Of a stretch of DNA of 41,992 nucleotides, positions 1-7,892 are shown one piece after another; within the stretch, counting starts at the first letter, position 1, and each line of letters opens with the position of its first letter. The translations under genes and the position numbers were made by a program. This DNA comes from DAOPKN01 sp035391225. Lineage in GTDB: Bacteria; Thermotogota; Thermotogae; MWEM01. The notes under the pieces were generated by a model. It saw only the letters and a list, made by a program, of their open reading frames with translations. It had not been told where the DNA came from and did no database searches. The DNA lies in contig DAOPKN010000017.1 in the NCBI GenBank assembly GCA_035391225.1, positions 1 through 41,992 of the forward strand, read 5' to 3'.

Positions 1-171
1 GATTGCGCTTTGGTGGGATACGATGATATTCCCTACGCGAGAAGCAGTGGCTTGTCGACGGTCCACGTCCCCATGCGCCCCATGATCACCACCTTGTTGG
101 ACATGATTTCCAGCCAAGAAAAGAAGAAAGTCAAGTTCGAACCTTCGTTGATCATCCGCGAAACGGGATGA
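1..171 (+). CDS. LacI-family transcriptional regulator, C-terminal fragment
   Basis: The window opens inside this gene; only the last 56 residues are present, ending at TGA 169-171. The fragment reads VGYDDIPYA near its start and LIIRETG at its end. These match the effector-binding domain of LacI/GalR regulators (VGFDDIP... followed by a closing ...IVRES/ET). The DNA-binding domain lies outside the window. It sits 70 bases upstream of a sugar transporter and beta-galactosidase operon in the same orientation, so it is probably the local regulator of galactoside use. That role is inferred from position only. Confidence 0.85.
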   Translation, partial: DCALVGYDDIPYARSSGLSTVHVPMRPMITTLLDMISSQEKKKVKFEPSLIIRETG

Positions 172-198
172 ACTTCCCTGGTAAAGACCCGGTTCTTG

Positions 199-221
199 TT
201 GAAGATACCTGTGAACTTCAA
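199..221 (+). promoter_or_regulatory. Possible operator: short inverted repeat before the sugar operon
   Basis: The gap between the LacI-type gene and the binding-protein gene contains TTGAAG and CTTCAA separated by 11 bases, just upstream of the ribosome binding site GGAGGTG (230-236). LacI-family proteins bind palindromes, so this could be an operator, but the arms are only 6 bases and no clear promoter hexamers are seen. The match could be chance. Confidence 0.2.
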
Positions 222-241
222 ACTTTTCTGGAGGTGTTTGT

Positions 242-1465
242 ATGAAGTTGAAAACGTTCTTGATCGTGTGTCTCATGCTGGTTGTCGCCTTTTCTTTCGC
301 GGCGCAGAAATTGGTCATCAATTCCAATGCGGGTGACCCCGAACCCAAGAGGGTCACGAACATGATCCTGGAAATGTTCCAGGCAGAGTACCCGGACATC
401 GAAGTCGAACTCAACATTTTCTCCCACGAGGATTTCAAGACCCTTCTCCGCACATGGCTTGGCGCCAATGAAGGACCAGACGTGGTATCCTGGTTCGCCG
501 GCGAACGCATGCGCTACTTCGCGGAAAAAGGCTTGATCGAACCCATCAACGACGTGTTCGCACAAAACAGCTTCGATTCCTACTTCCCCAAGGCTTTCCA
601 GAGTGCTTGTTCCTACAACGGGGACATCTACTTCGTTCCCGAGAGCTGGTACTGGTGGGCAGTGTACTACAAGAAATCCGTGTTCGCCGACCTGGGCATC
701 ACCCCTCCCACCACCTGGGAAGAATTCCTTGCAGTTTGCGAAACCTTGCAGGAAAACGGCATGGATCCCCTGACCATCGGAACCAAGTACCTTTGGACCT
801 CTGCAGCATGGTTTGACTACTTCAACATGCGCGTGAACGGGCTGAACTGGTACCTGGGTGTCCTGGACGGAAAGGTTCCCTACACCGATCCAAAACTGGT
901 TGACGCCATGGAATACTGGGCGGTGCTGGTGGAAAACGAATACTTCATCCCCGACCACAGCTCGTTGAGCTGGCAAGAAGCGTTGAACCGCTTGATCGTC
1001 GATGATGCCGGGATGTACCTGATGGGTCAGTTCATCAAGGACTCCACCCCCGAAGCCATGCGCGACGACCTGGACTTCTTCCGCTTCCCCATTATCAATC
1101 CCGATTTGAAGGTCTACGAAGAAACCCCCATCGACGGTTGGATGATGCCCAAGAATGCGGTGAACAAGGAATCCGCGAAGTTGTGGCTGGAATTCATCGC
1201 CAGTGCCAAAATCCAGGGAATCATTTCCAAGGAACTCGGCCGGCTCGCAGCAAACAAGGATGTTCCCGCCCCCGATGCACATGCACAAAAGGGCCTGGAC
1301 ATGATCATGGCTTCCGATGGCGTCATGGGCTTCTACGACCGCGACACCAACCCCGAGCTTGCCAACAAGGGAATGAACGGTTTCGTGCAATTCATGATGT
1401 TCCCCGAGATGCTCGAAGACATCATGAAGGAAATTGAACAAGAAAGGGTTCGCATTTTTGAGTAA
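242..1465 (+). CDS. Extracellular sugar-binding protein of an ABC transporter (family 1)
   Basis: 407 residues. The first 20 or so form a signal peptide (MKLK, then a hydrophobic stretch ending near SFAAQ) with no lipobox cysteine, so the protein should be released to the periplasm, as is usual in Thermotogota. The body is typical of family 1 carbohydrate-binding proteins: a segment on clustered residues of the form 'EYPDIEVEL', 'GPDVVSWFAGE', then a hinge-type 'YFVPESWYWWAVYYKK' region and 'GWMMPKNAVNKE' near the C-terminus. GGAGGTG precedes the ATG. With the two permeases and the GH42 enzyme downstream, the ligand is probably a galactoside or galacto-oligosaccharide; that specificity is inferred from context. 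A strong terminator follows it, which should make this protein more abundant than the permeases. Confidence 0.93.
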   Translation: MKLKTFLIVCLMLVVAFSFAAQKLVINSNAGDPEPKRVTNMILEMFQAEYPDIEVELNIFSHEDFKTLLRTWLGANEGPDVVSWFAGERMRYFAEKGLIEPINDVFAQNSFDSYFPKAFQSACSYNGDIYFVPESWYWWAVYYKKSVFADLGITPPTTWEEFLAVCETLQENGMDPLTIGTKYLWTSAAWFDYFNMRVNGLNWYLGVLDGKVPYTDPKLVDAMEYWAVLVENEYFIPDHSSLSWQEALNRLIVDDAGMYLMGQFIKDSTPEAMRDDLDFFRFPIINPDLKVYEETPIDGWMMPKNAVNKESAKLWLEFIASAKIQGIISKELGRLAANKDVPAPDAHAQKGLDMIMASDGVMGFYDRDTNPELANKGMNGFVQFMMFPEMLEDIMKEIEQERVRIFE

Positions 1466-1481
1466 GGCGTACTGAACATCA

Positions 1482-1517
1482 CGCGGGCGCACGACAAAGG
1501 GTGCGCCCGCGTTTTTT
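1482..1517 (+). terminator. Rho-independent terminator inside the sugar-transport operon
   Basis: A perfect 11-bp stem (1482-1492 pairs with 1501-1511, CGCGGGCGCAC on the left arm) encloses an 8-base loop and is followed by six T. It lies between the binding-protein stop and the ribosome binding site of the first permease, with no new promoter visible behind it. It most likely acts as a partial terminator that sets the ratio of binding protein to permease. Confidence 0.9.
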
Positions 1518-1532
1518 CAAAGGGGGTACCTC

Positions 1533-2633
1533 ATGAGGATTTCGAAGAACAAGTGGTGGGTTCCGTGGGCTTTCTTGGCAATTCCCCTCGTACTGTACGG
1601 GATTTGGGTCATCTACCCGGTTATCCAAACCTTTTCGGTGAGCTTCACCCAGTGGGACGGCATGTCCGCCAAGAAGACTTGGGTGGGTTTTTCCAATTAC
1701 TCGAGGCTTTTCGGTGATTCCACCTTTTGGAAATCACTGAAAAATAACTTCTACTGGTTGATCATGTTCATCGCCATTCCCATCCCGTTGGGGTTGGGGA
1801 TTGCCATGCTGTTCGACATCAAGCTGCCTGGGGGCAAAATTTTCAAAACCCTGTTCTACCTTTCCATGACCCTTTCCTTCGTGGTTATTGCCCAAATATG
1901 GTCTTGGATCTTCGAACCCAAGAACGGTGCCCTCACCATGACGTTCAAGGCCCTGGGTTTTGAAAACCTTGCCCAGATCCAGCAGATGTTACTGGACGCC
2001 CTGCTATTCGTGGCCATTCCCGTGGTGCTGTCGCTGGTCGTGGGGTACTGGGTGAACAAGCACTGGGACATCCGGAAACCTTCCCGGCGGTGGGCGGTAA
2101 CATTTGGCTGCATGGCGAGCCTGCTGGTGGTAGCGTTCCTGGTCTCCCGTTTCTGGCATCCGCAGATCAACGCTTCCCGTTTTGCCCGCCGAGGGTTCCC
2201 CTGGTTGAGCGATCCGGATTTCGTCACCTTTTCGTTGATCTTCGCCGCGATCTGGCGGCAGATTCCGTACGTGATGGTGCTGTACCTGGCTGGGTTGAAA
2301 AATGTTCCTCCCCAACTCGTGGAAGCATCCATCGTGGATGGGGCGAACTGGGGACAAAGGTTCTGGCACGTCATTTTACCCATGCTCAAACCCGCCACCG
2401 TCATCGCGGTAACCATTAGCATCATCGACTCGCTGCGAGCGTTCGACATCGTGTACGCCATGACGCAGGGTGGGCCGTTCAATTCCTCCAGCGTTTTGGC
2501 CAATTTCATGTACATTGAATCGTTCAATAACTACCAGATGGGGTATGGCTCTTCGATCGCGGTGATTCAATTCCTGATTACGCTTGGATTCATCGTGGCC
2601 TACCTGAACAACGTGATCAAGTCGGAGGGGTGA
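1533..2633 (+). CDS. ABC sugar transporter permease, MalF/UgpA-type, with a central insertion
   Basis: 366 residues, longer than the usual 290-310 for this family. The N-terminal helix, the 'VGFSNYSRLF' segment and the helices after residue 70 are standard. The cytoplasmic EAA loop, which contacts the ATPase, is at about 264-284 (EASIVDGANWGQRFWHVILP). Between about residues 150 and 222, where relatives go straight from 'FEPKNGALT' to 'WLSDP', there is an extra segment with two hydrophobic stretches (about 154-173 and 188-206) and a basic connector. This looks like an added helical hairpin. The start is ATG 1533 with AAAGGGGG upstream. It pairs with the next gene as the membrane heterodimer; no ATPase gene is in the window. 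Confidence 0.92.
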   Translation: MRISKNKWWVPWAFLAIPLVLYGIWVIYPVIQTFSVSFTQWDGMSAKKTWVGFSNYSRLFGDSTFWKSLKNNFYWLIMFIAIPIPLGLGIAMLFDIKLPGGKIFKTLFYLSMTLSFVVIAQIWSWIFEPKNGALTMTFKALGFENLAQIQQMLLDALLFVAIPVVLSLVVGYWVNKHWDIRKPSRRWAVTFGCMASLLVVAFLVSRFWHPQINASRFARRGFPWLSDPDFVTFSLIFAAIWRQIPYVMVLYLAGLKNVPPQLVEASIVDGANWGQRFWHVILPMLKPATVIAVTISIIDSLRAFDIVYAMTQGGPFNSSSVLANFMYIESFNNYQMGYGSSIAVIQFLITLGFIVAYLNNVIKSEG

Positions 2634-2638
2634 GAGGG

Positions 2639-3475
2639 ATGACGCGAAAGAAGACTTCCATCATCATTTTTTTCTACACGTTTTCCACCATCATCGTGGT
2701 TCTGTGGTTGATGCCCTTTTTCATCGCCACCTTCACCTCGGTCAAATCCATGGACGAATTGATGGCCAGCAGTTACTGGTGGACGCCTCCGCAAAAAGTG
2801 GAATGGTCCAATTTCCTGGAAGCATGGACCACGGGGAACATGCGCACGTATTTCTGGAACACGTTCATCGTAACGATTCCCTCGGTGCTGGGCACGCTTC
2901 TGCTTTCCACGCTCTCCGCGTACGCCCTGGCGTTTTACCAGTTCCGCTTCGCCAAGGTGATTTTGCTCATCTTCGTGAGCGGGATGTTGATTCCTTTCCA
3001 GATGCTCTTGATCCCGGTTTTCCGGTTGTCCAACAACCTGGGGATCTACGATACCCGGCAAGGGGTGATCCTGTTCCACCTTGCTTTTCAACTCGGATTC
3101 TGTACCTTTTTCCTGCGCAACTTCATGCGCACACTCCCCATCAGCCTTCACGAGTCTGCGAAAATTGACGGAGCCAGCGATTTCAAGATTTACTGGAGAA
3201 TTGCCCTTCCCCTGACCCTCCCCGCGATCACCGCACTGGGAATCCTTGAATTCACCTGGATCTGGAACGATTACCTGTGGTCATTGATCCTGTTGCAAGC
3301 GGACCGCTTGAAAACCATTTCGCTGGGGTTGGTCAACCTGCAAGGGCAATACCACAGCTCGTGGAACCTGATTGCGGCAGCTTCGCTCATCACCGCCGCC
3401 GTTCCCCTCGTGGTGTTCCTATTGTTCCAGAAGTTCTTCATCGAAGGTTTGACAGTAGGAGCCGTGAAGGAATGA
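2639..3475 (+). CDS. ABC sugar transporter permease, MalG/UgpE-type
   Basis: 278 residues with six predicted membrane helices and the EAA motif HESAKIDGASDFKIYWRIALP, typical of the MalG-type partner. A GTG at 2630 would add three residues, but the ATG at 2639 has GGAGGGG (2624-2630) at an 8-base spacing, so it is chosen. The ribosome binding site lies in the end of the previous permease gene, so translation is probably coupled. The GH42 gene follows 37 bases downstream. Family role: forms the translocation channel with the MalF-type subunit and couples to a cytoplasmic ATPase, which must be encoded elsewhere. Confidence 0.94.
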   Translation: MTRKKTSIIIFFYTFSTIIVVLWLMPFFIATFTSVKSMDELMASSYWWTPPQKVEWSNFLEAWTTGNMRTYFWNTFIVTIPSVLGTLLLSTLSAYALAFYQFRFAKVILLIFVSGMLIPFQMLLIPVFRLSNNLGIYDTRQGVILFHLAFQLGFCTFFLRNFMRTLPISLHESAKIDGASDFKIYWRIALPLTLPAITALGILEFTWIWNDYLWSLILLQADRLKTISLGLVNLQGQYHSSWNLIAAASLITAAVPLVVFLLFQKFFIEGLTVGAVKE

Positions 3476-3512
3476 GCCATTTGTCGTACCCCGCGCAAAA
3501 GGAGGGATTTGG

Positions 3513-5333
3513 ATGTTAGGTGTGGACTATTACCCGGAACAATGGCCGGAAGAACGCATGGATAGAGATATGAAGATCATGAAATCCCACGGCATTGACT
3601 TGGTTCGCGTGGGCGAATTCATGTGGTCCAAGCTGCAACCCAGCGAGGAAAAGCTGGATTTCGCTTTCTTGGATCGCGTGATGGATTGCGCAAGGGAAAA
3701 CCAGCTACAGGTGATCCTGGGCACTCCTTCCGCCACACCGCCTGCCTGGGTGATCCGGAAATTCCCGGACATCTTGCAAAAGGATGCCAAGGGCCACGTG
3801 AAACATTTTGGAAGCCGCCGGCACTACTGCTACAACTCGATCGTGTACCGCAACCTGGTGATGCACATGGTCAAAAACCTTGCCCAGCGCTACGGACACC
3901 ATCCCGCCCTGTATGCCTGGCAAGTGGACAACGAGTTTGGTTGCGAAGATACAACCTTTTGTTACTGCGAGAAATGCGACGAGGCTTTTTCCGCTTACCT
4001 TCAAGAACGCTACGGGGAAATCCAAGCGTTGAACCATGACTGGGGGACCGTTTTCTGGTCCCAGGAATACGTGGATTTTTCGCAGGTGCAAACTCCCAAA
4101 TGGACCACCGCACGGCTCAACCCCACGCACGTTTTGGAGTACAACCGCTTCGTCACCCAGTCTATCGGGGATTTCGCCCAAAAGCAAGTGGATTTCATCC
4201 GTTCCTTTTCCCCCCGTCCCATAACCCATAACCTGATGGTGAATTTCACGGAAATCAACTACGCGGTCCACCAGTCCCTGTACGATTTCCTTTCCTACGA
4301 CAATTACTTTCCCAACGAGGAATTTGAGCCCATGGTTGCCGCGTTCAACCTGGACTTGCTATGGTCTCTCAAGCGCAAACCCTTCGCCATCATGGAACAA
4401 CAACCCGGGAGGGTGAACTGGCAACAGAAAAACTGGTATTACCCCGCTTCCTGGATAAAGCCATACGCAGCCCAGGGGTTTGCACATGGCGCCAAAGACA
4501 TCCTGTTTTTTCGATACCGGGCACTTCCCTATGGCGCGGAACAGTACCACAACGCCATCCTTAACTACGATGGAGAACCGGAAAACAGCCCGCGCTTGCC
4601 GGTCGTGCAACAACTCTCCCAGTTACCCCAGATTGCTGCCCGACCCACTTCCCAGGTTGCGCTATTCTTCGATTACGAAAGTGCCTGGATGCACCAGATC
4701 AACGGCGTGATCCAACCCTTTCCCTACGTGGAAGAGCTGTTGAAGGTGTACCGCTCACTCCGCGGATTGGGGTTCAACGTGGATTTCGTTTTCCCGGGAG
4801 ATACGTGGGAGAGCTACTCCCTGTTGGTCGTTCCCTACGCGCTCCATCTTTCCCCATCAACCCTGGAGAAACTCGCCTCCTTCCCCGGAAAATGCCTGGT
4901 TACCTGCATGTCCGGGAGCAAAACTGCCTCCAATCACATACGAAGCGATCGCGTGTTGGGACTGGATTTGCCCGGCCTCTCTTTCAAAACCTTGGATTTT
5001 GGGGCCAGCAAACCTTTCCAGGTGGAAGGGCCGGACCTTTCCTTCGAGGTAGACGGATGGTTCGAAGAAGTGGAAGTCACCGAGGGCTGTGTTCTTGGTT
5101 TGACCAAGCATCCCCTGGGTTGGACTTCCGTGGGAATCGCGGGGGATCGCATGGAAGACCCAAGGTGGTTGTACGTTGCCAGTATCCCGACGCAAAACGG
5201 TTGGGACTCCCTTCTCTCCTGGTGGACGGGGAGAAAATCCTGCCGGGAGGAAGGCACGGAAACGATCCTTCTGGACGGGAACAAAATCGTGCTGGATTTT
5301 CACGAAATGGATGTGCAGCTGCAAGAGCGCTAA
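3513..5333 (+). CDS. Beta-galactosidase, glycoside hydrolase family 42
   Basis: 606 residues, no signal peptide, so cytoplasmic. It hydrolyses terminal beta-galactosides by a retaining mechanism. The N-terminal barrel begins GVDYYPEQWPEERMDRDM and carries the acid/base glutamate in WQVDNEFG (Glu141) and the nucleophile in IMEQQPGRVNWQ (Glu295). Cys106, Cys150, Cys152 and Cys155 (CYCEKC) match the zinc-binding cysteines of thermophilic GH42 enzymes. The glutamine-amidotransferase-like trimerisation domain follows (from about residue 385) and then a short C-terminal beta domain. The length is a little below the usual 650-690. AAGGAGGG precedes the ATG. As the last gene of the transporter operon it should cleave imported galactosides. 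Confidence 0.96.
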   Translation: MLGVDYYPEQWPEERMDRDMKIMKSHGIDLVRVGEFMWSKLQPSEEKLDFAFLDRVMDCARENQLQVILGTPSATPPAWVIRKFPDILQKDAKGHVKHFGSRRHYCYNSIVYRNLVMHMVKNLAQRYGHHPALYAWQVDNEFGCEDTTFCYCEKCDEAFSAYLQERYGEIQALNHDWGTVFWSQEYVDFSQVQTPKWTTARLNPTHVLEYNRFVTQSIGDFAQKQVDFIRSFSPRPITHNLMVNFTEINYAVHQSLYDFLSYDNYFPNEEFEPMVAAFNLDLLWSLKRKPFAIMEQQPGRVNWQQKNWYYPASWIKPYAAQGFAHGAKDILFFRYRALPYGAEQYHNAILNYDGEPENSPRLPVVQQLSQLPQIAARPTSQVALFFDYESAWMHQINGVIQPFPYVEELLKVYRSLRGLGFNVDFVFPGDTWESYSLLVVPYALHLSPSTLEKLASFPGKCLVTCMSGSKTASNHIRSDRVLGLDLPGLSFKTLDFGASKPFQVEGPDLSFEVDGWFEEVEVTEGCVLGLTKHPLGWTSVGIAGDRMEDPRWLYVASIPTQNGWDSLLSWWTGRKSCREEGTETILLDGNKIVLDFHEMDVQLQER

Positions 5334-5411
5334 GGCGATCGCGGCGGTTTTTTTCCAGGATCCGTGAACGGCTGGAAAGGGGAGGCGTTACGTTTTTTTT
5401 CCAGAGAAAGA

Positions 5412-5420
5412 TGGTATAAT
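5412..5420 (+). promoter_or_regulatory. Extended -10 promoter of the glgD-glgC operon
   Basis: TGGTATAAT is a perfect -10 hexamer with the TGn extension, 43 bases before the glgD start; no good -35 hexamer is seen at 16-18 bases. The 130-base gap between the GH42 stop and glgD otherwise holds two T-runs (5348-5354 and 5393-5400) but no convincing hairpin in front of them. Confidence 0.65.
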
Positions 5421-5463
5421 TTTCCATGCTTTCCAGCCTTCACACAGAAAGGAGTGTGCCACC

Positions 5464-6582
5464 GTGAAAGTACTGGGCATGATTTTTGCAGGCGGACGCG
5501 GGGAAACCCTGGGGCTGTTGACCACGAAGCGCGCCAGCGCCGCGCTCCCCGTGGCAGGAAAATACCGGGTGATCGATTTCACCCTTTCCAACATGGTTGC
5601 CTCGGGGATCAACCGCATCGGGGTGCTTACGCAGTACAGTCCGCGTAGCTTGATCGACCACCTGGGCTCGGGGAAAGAATGGGACCTCGATCGCAAACAC
5701 GGCGGTTTGATCTTGCTGCAACCGTACATGGATATCAACAACTCCTTCTGGTACCGTGGAACGGGAGATGCCATCCACCAGAACATGACGTTCTTGCGGC
5801 GAAGCGAGGAAGACTACGTTCTGATCGGCTCGGGCGACCACATCTACAACTTCAACTACGGCGAGCTGTTCAATTTCCACTTTTCGCGGGGCGCCGACGT
5901 AACCATGCTTTACAAGCCCTTGGACGACTCGTATAACCTCAAGGATTACGGTATCCTCCAATGCGATGCGGACGGCCGGATCACCGGGTTCGAGGAAAAA
6001 CCAGACGATCCCAAGGGAAACAAGGCTTTCCTGGGAATATACTTCATCAACAAGTACCTGTTGATGGATCTCCTCTACAATACGATTCCCCTTTCGGAGG
6101 GGTACGATATCTTGCTCGACGTGCTGATCCCGAATCTCGAACGGTTGCGTTTTTTCGCCTACCCCTTTCCGGGATACTGGAAGAACATCAAGAAAGGGGT
6201 ACAGGAGTACTACCATTGCAACATGGACCTGCTCCATGCCGAGGTGCGAAAAGAACTCTTCTACCAGGACGTTCGCGTGCACACCAAGCTCAAGGATTTG
6301 CCTCCACCTAAATGCACGGGAACGGCTTTCGTAAAAAACTCCATCGTCTCTGACGGTTGTATCATTTCCGGGCGTGTGATCCACTCCATCGTATCGCGCG
6401 GAGTGAAGGTGAAAGCAGGAGCACTGGTGGAAAACTCCATTCTGTTGCAAGATACCGTGGTGGAGGAAGGAGCCCAGGTGAAATTTTCCATCCTGGACAA
6501 GGAATGCCTTGTGCGAAGCGAGAAACGCTTGATCGGGCGCAAGGAAGATCTCCTGGTATTCGAAAAGGGCAGCGTGATTTAA
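5464..6582 (+). CDS. glgD: Glucose-1-phosphate adenylyltransferase-like GlgD subunit
   Basis: 372 residues with the nucleotidyltransferase fold followed by a left-handed beta-helix (hexapeptide-like repeats from about 290). It is a paralogue of the next gene. The nucleotide-binding signature, GGxGTRLxxLT in active enzymes, reads GGRGETLGLLT here, so the conserved Thr-Arg pair is replaced by Glu-Thr. The later motifs GDHIYNFNY and FEEKPDDPKG are kept. In Firmicutes, GlgD is a poorly active partner that modulates GlgC, and the changed loop fits that role. The start is GTG with AAAGGAG at 5448-5454. It lies 28 bases upstream of glgC in the same operon, as expected for a heteromeric ADP-glucose pyrophosphorylase that feeds glycogen synthesis. 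Confidence 0.92.
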   Translation: MKVLGMIFAGGRGETLGLLTTKRASAALPVAGKYRVIDFTLSNMVASGINRIGVLTQYSPRSLIDHLGSGKEWDLDRKHGGLILLQPYMDINNSFWYRGTGDAIHQNMTFLRRSEEDYVLIGSGDHIYNFNYGELFNFHFSRGADVTMLYKPLDDSYNLKDYGILQCDADGRITGFEEKPDDPKGNKAFLGIYFINKYLLMDLLYNTIPLSEGYDILLDVLIPNLERLRFFAYPFPGYWKNIKKGVQEYYHCNMDLLHAEVRKELFYQDVRVHTKLKDLPPPKCTGTAFVKNSIVSDGCIISGRVIHSIVSRGVKVKAGALVENSILLQDTVVEEGAQVKFSILDKECLVRSEKRLIGRKEDLLVFEKGSVI

Positions 6583-6610
6583 ACTTCCCCGGAAAGGAAA
6601 GGTGAAGAGC

Positions 6611-7873
6611 GTGGCATCAGGAATTGTAGCGATGATTTTGGCCGGCGGCCAGGGAACACGCCTGGGGGTCTTGACGGAACACATCGCCAAACCCGCGGTT
6701 CCTTTTGGGGGGAAGTACCGCATCATCGATTTTTCCCTCAGCAACTGCGTGAATTCCGGCATTTACAAGGTTGGTGTGCTTACCCAGTACAAGCCCCATG
6801 TCCTAAACGCCCACATTGGGATTGGAAGGCCTTGGGATCTCGACCGCATGGGGGGCGGGGTCACTATCCTGCAACCGTACACGTATGAAACCGGCAACGT
6901 TTGGTTTCGGGGAACCGCTGACGCCATCTACGAAAACCTCGACTTCGTCGATAAAATGGGTCCCAAGTACGTTGTGATCCTCTCTGGAGACCATATTTAC
7001 GCCATGGATTACATGGACATGCTGAATTTCCACCTTTCCAAGAGGGCTCAGGCTACCTGTGCTTGCATGAACGTTCCCCTGAGCGAAACCAAGCGCTTCG
7101 GCATCATGGTCACCGACCTGGAGCGCAAGATCGTGGAATTCCAGGAAAAACCGGAAGAAGCTAAGGGAACACTGGCTTCCCTGGGAATCTACATTTTCAA
7201 CTGGGATTTCCTGCGCAACCGCTTGGTGGAAGACGCTTCCGACGAGTCCTCGAGCCACGATTTTGGGCATGACATCATCCCCAAGATCGTATCCGAAAGT
7301 GGTGCCCTGTATGCGTACGAGTTCGAGGGATACTGGCGCGACGTGGGTACCTTGCAATCCTACTGGGAGACCAACCTGGAACTGACCTACTCCATCCCAC
7401 CGTTGAACCTGTACAACCCATCTTGGCGCTTCTACACCCGCACGCAAGAAATGCCACCCGCTTTTTTCGGACCGGAGGCAGTGGTCACGAACAGTTTGAT
7501 CAGCGAAGGATGCGAAATCTACGGTGTGGTGGAGAACTCGGTGTTGTTCCAAGGAGTCAAGGTGGCGCCGGGGGCGATCGTGCGAAACTCGGTGTTACTC
7601 ACCGGCACCCAGTTGCTGGAAGGATCGGAAGTACAGCAAACCATCTCGGCGGAGGCAGCCCAAATCGGGGCCGGAAGTCGCATTGGGCTCGGGAATTTCG
7701 CGGAAAATCGCGAAGACCCTAAGGTATACGAATCTCCCATCACGGTACTCGGATACAATGCCCAGATCCCGGAAAACGTGATGATCGGGAAAAATTGCGT
7801 GATCCACTCCGATGTGCGCCCGGAGCATTTCCCGGAAAGCAGTGTTCCTTCCGGTAGCAGCATTTCCAAGTAA
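6611..7873 (+). CDS. glgC: Glucose-1-phosphate adenylyltransferase, catalytic subunit
   Basis: 420 residues. Makes ADP-glucose from glucose-1-phosphate and ATP, the committed step of glycogen synthesis. The full signature is present (GGQGTRLGVLTEHIAKPAVP, then GGKYRIIDF), with the catalytic aspartate region LSGDHIYAMDY, the glucose-phosphate lysine region FQEKPEEAKG, and GYWRDVGT. A C-terminal beta-helix follows. It closely resembles Thermotoga GlgC. Two GTG codons are possible: 6602 and 6611. The second has AAAGGTG at 6598-6604 with 6-base spacing and gives an N-terminus like the Thermotoga protein, so it is preferred. The catalytic residues here contrast with their loss in GlgD. Confidence 0.95.
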   Translation: MASGIVAMILAGGQGTRLGVLTEHIAKPAVPFGGKYRIIDFSLSNCVNSGIYKVGVLTQYKPHVLNAHIGIGRPWDLDRMGGGVTILQPYTYETGNVWFRGTADAIYENLDFVDKMGPKYVVILSGDHIYAMDYMDMLNFHLSKRAQATCACMNVPLSETKRFGIMVTDLERKIVEFQEKPEEAKGTLASLGIYIFNWDFLRNRLVEDASDESSSHDFGHDIIPKIVSESGALYAYEFEGYWRDVGTLQSYWETNLELTYSIPPLNLYNPSWRFYTRTQEMPPAFFGPEAVVTNSLISEGCEIYGVVENSVLFQGVKVAPGAIVRNSVLLTGTQLLEGSEVQQTISAEAAQIGAGSRIGLGNFAENREDPKVYESPITVLGYNAQIPENVMIGKNCVIHSDVRPEHFPESSVPSGSSISK

Positions 7874-7892
7874 AACAGACCCGGGAGGCGGT

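Noticed and set aside
218..1492. Long open frame antisense to the sugar-binding protein gene
   Set aside because: The plus-strand frame encodes a clear family with a signal peptide; the antisense frame has no ribosome site or recognisable domain and follows from codon composition.
5334..5411. Terminator after the GH42 gene
   Set aside because: T-runs at 5348-5354 and 5393-5400 exist, but the preceding bases form only 3-4 bp stems, so no terminator is called.
5440..6762. 440-codon antisense frame across glgD and the glgC start
   Set aside because: Mirror of real glg codons; it crosses a promoter and two gene boundaries and matches nothing.
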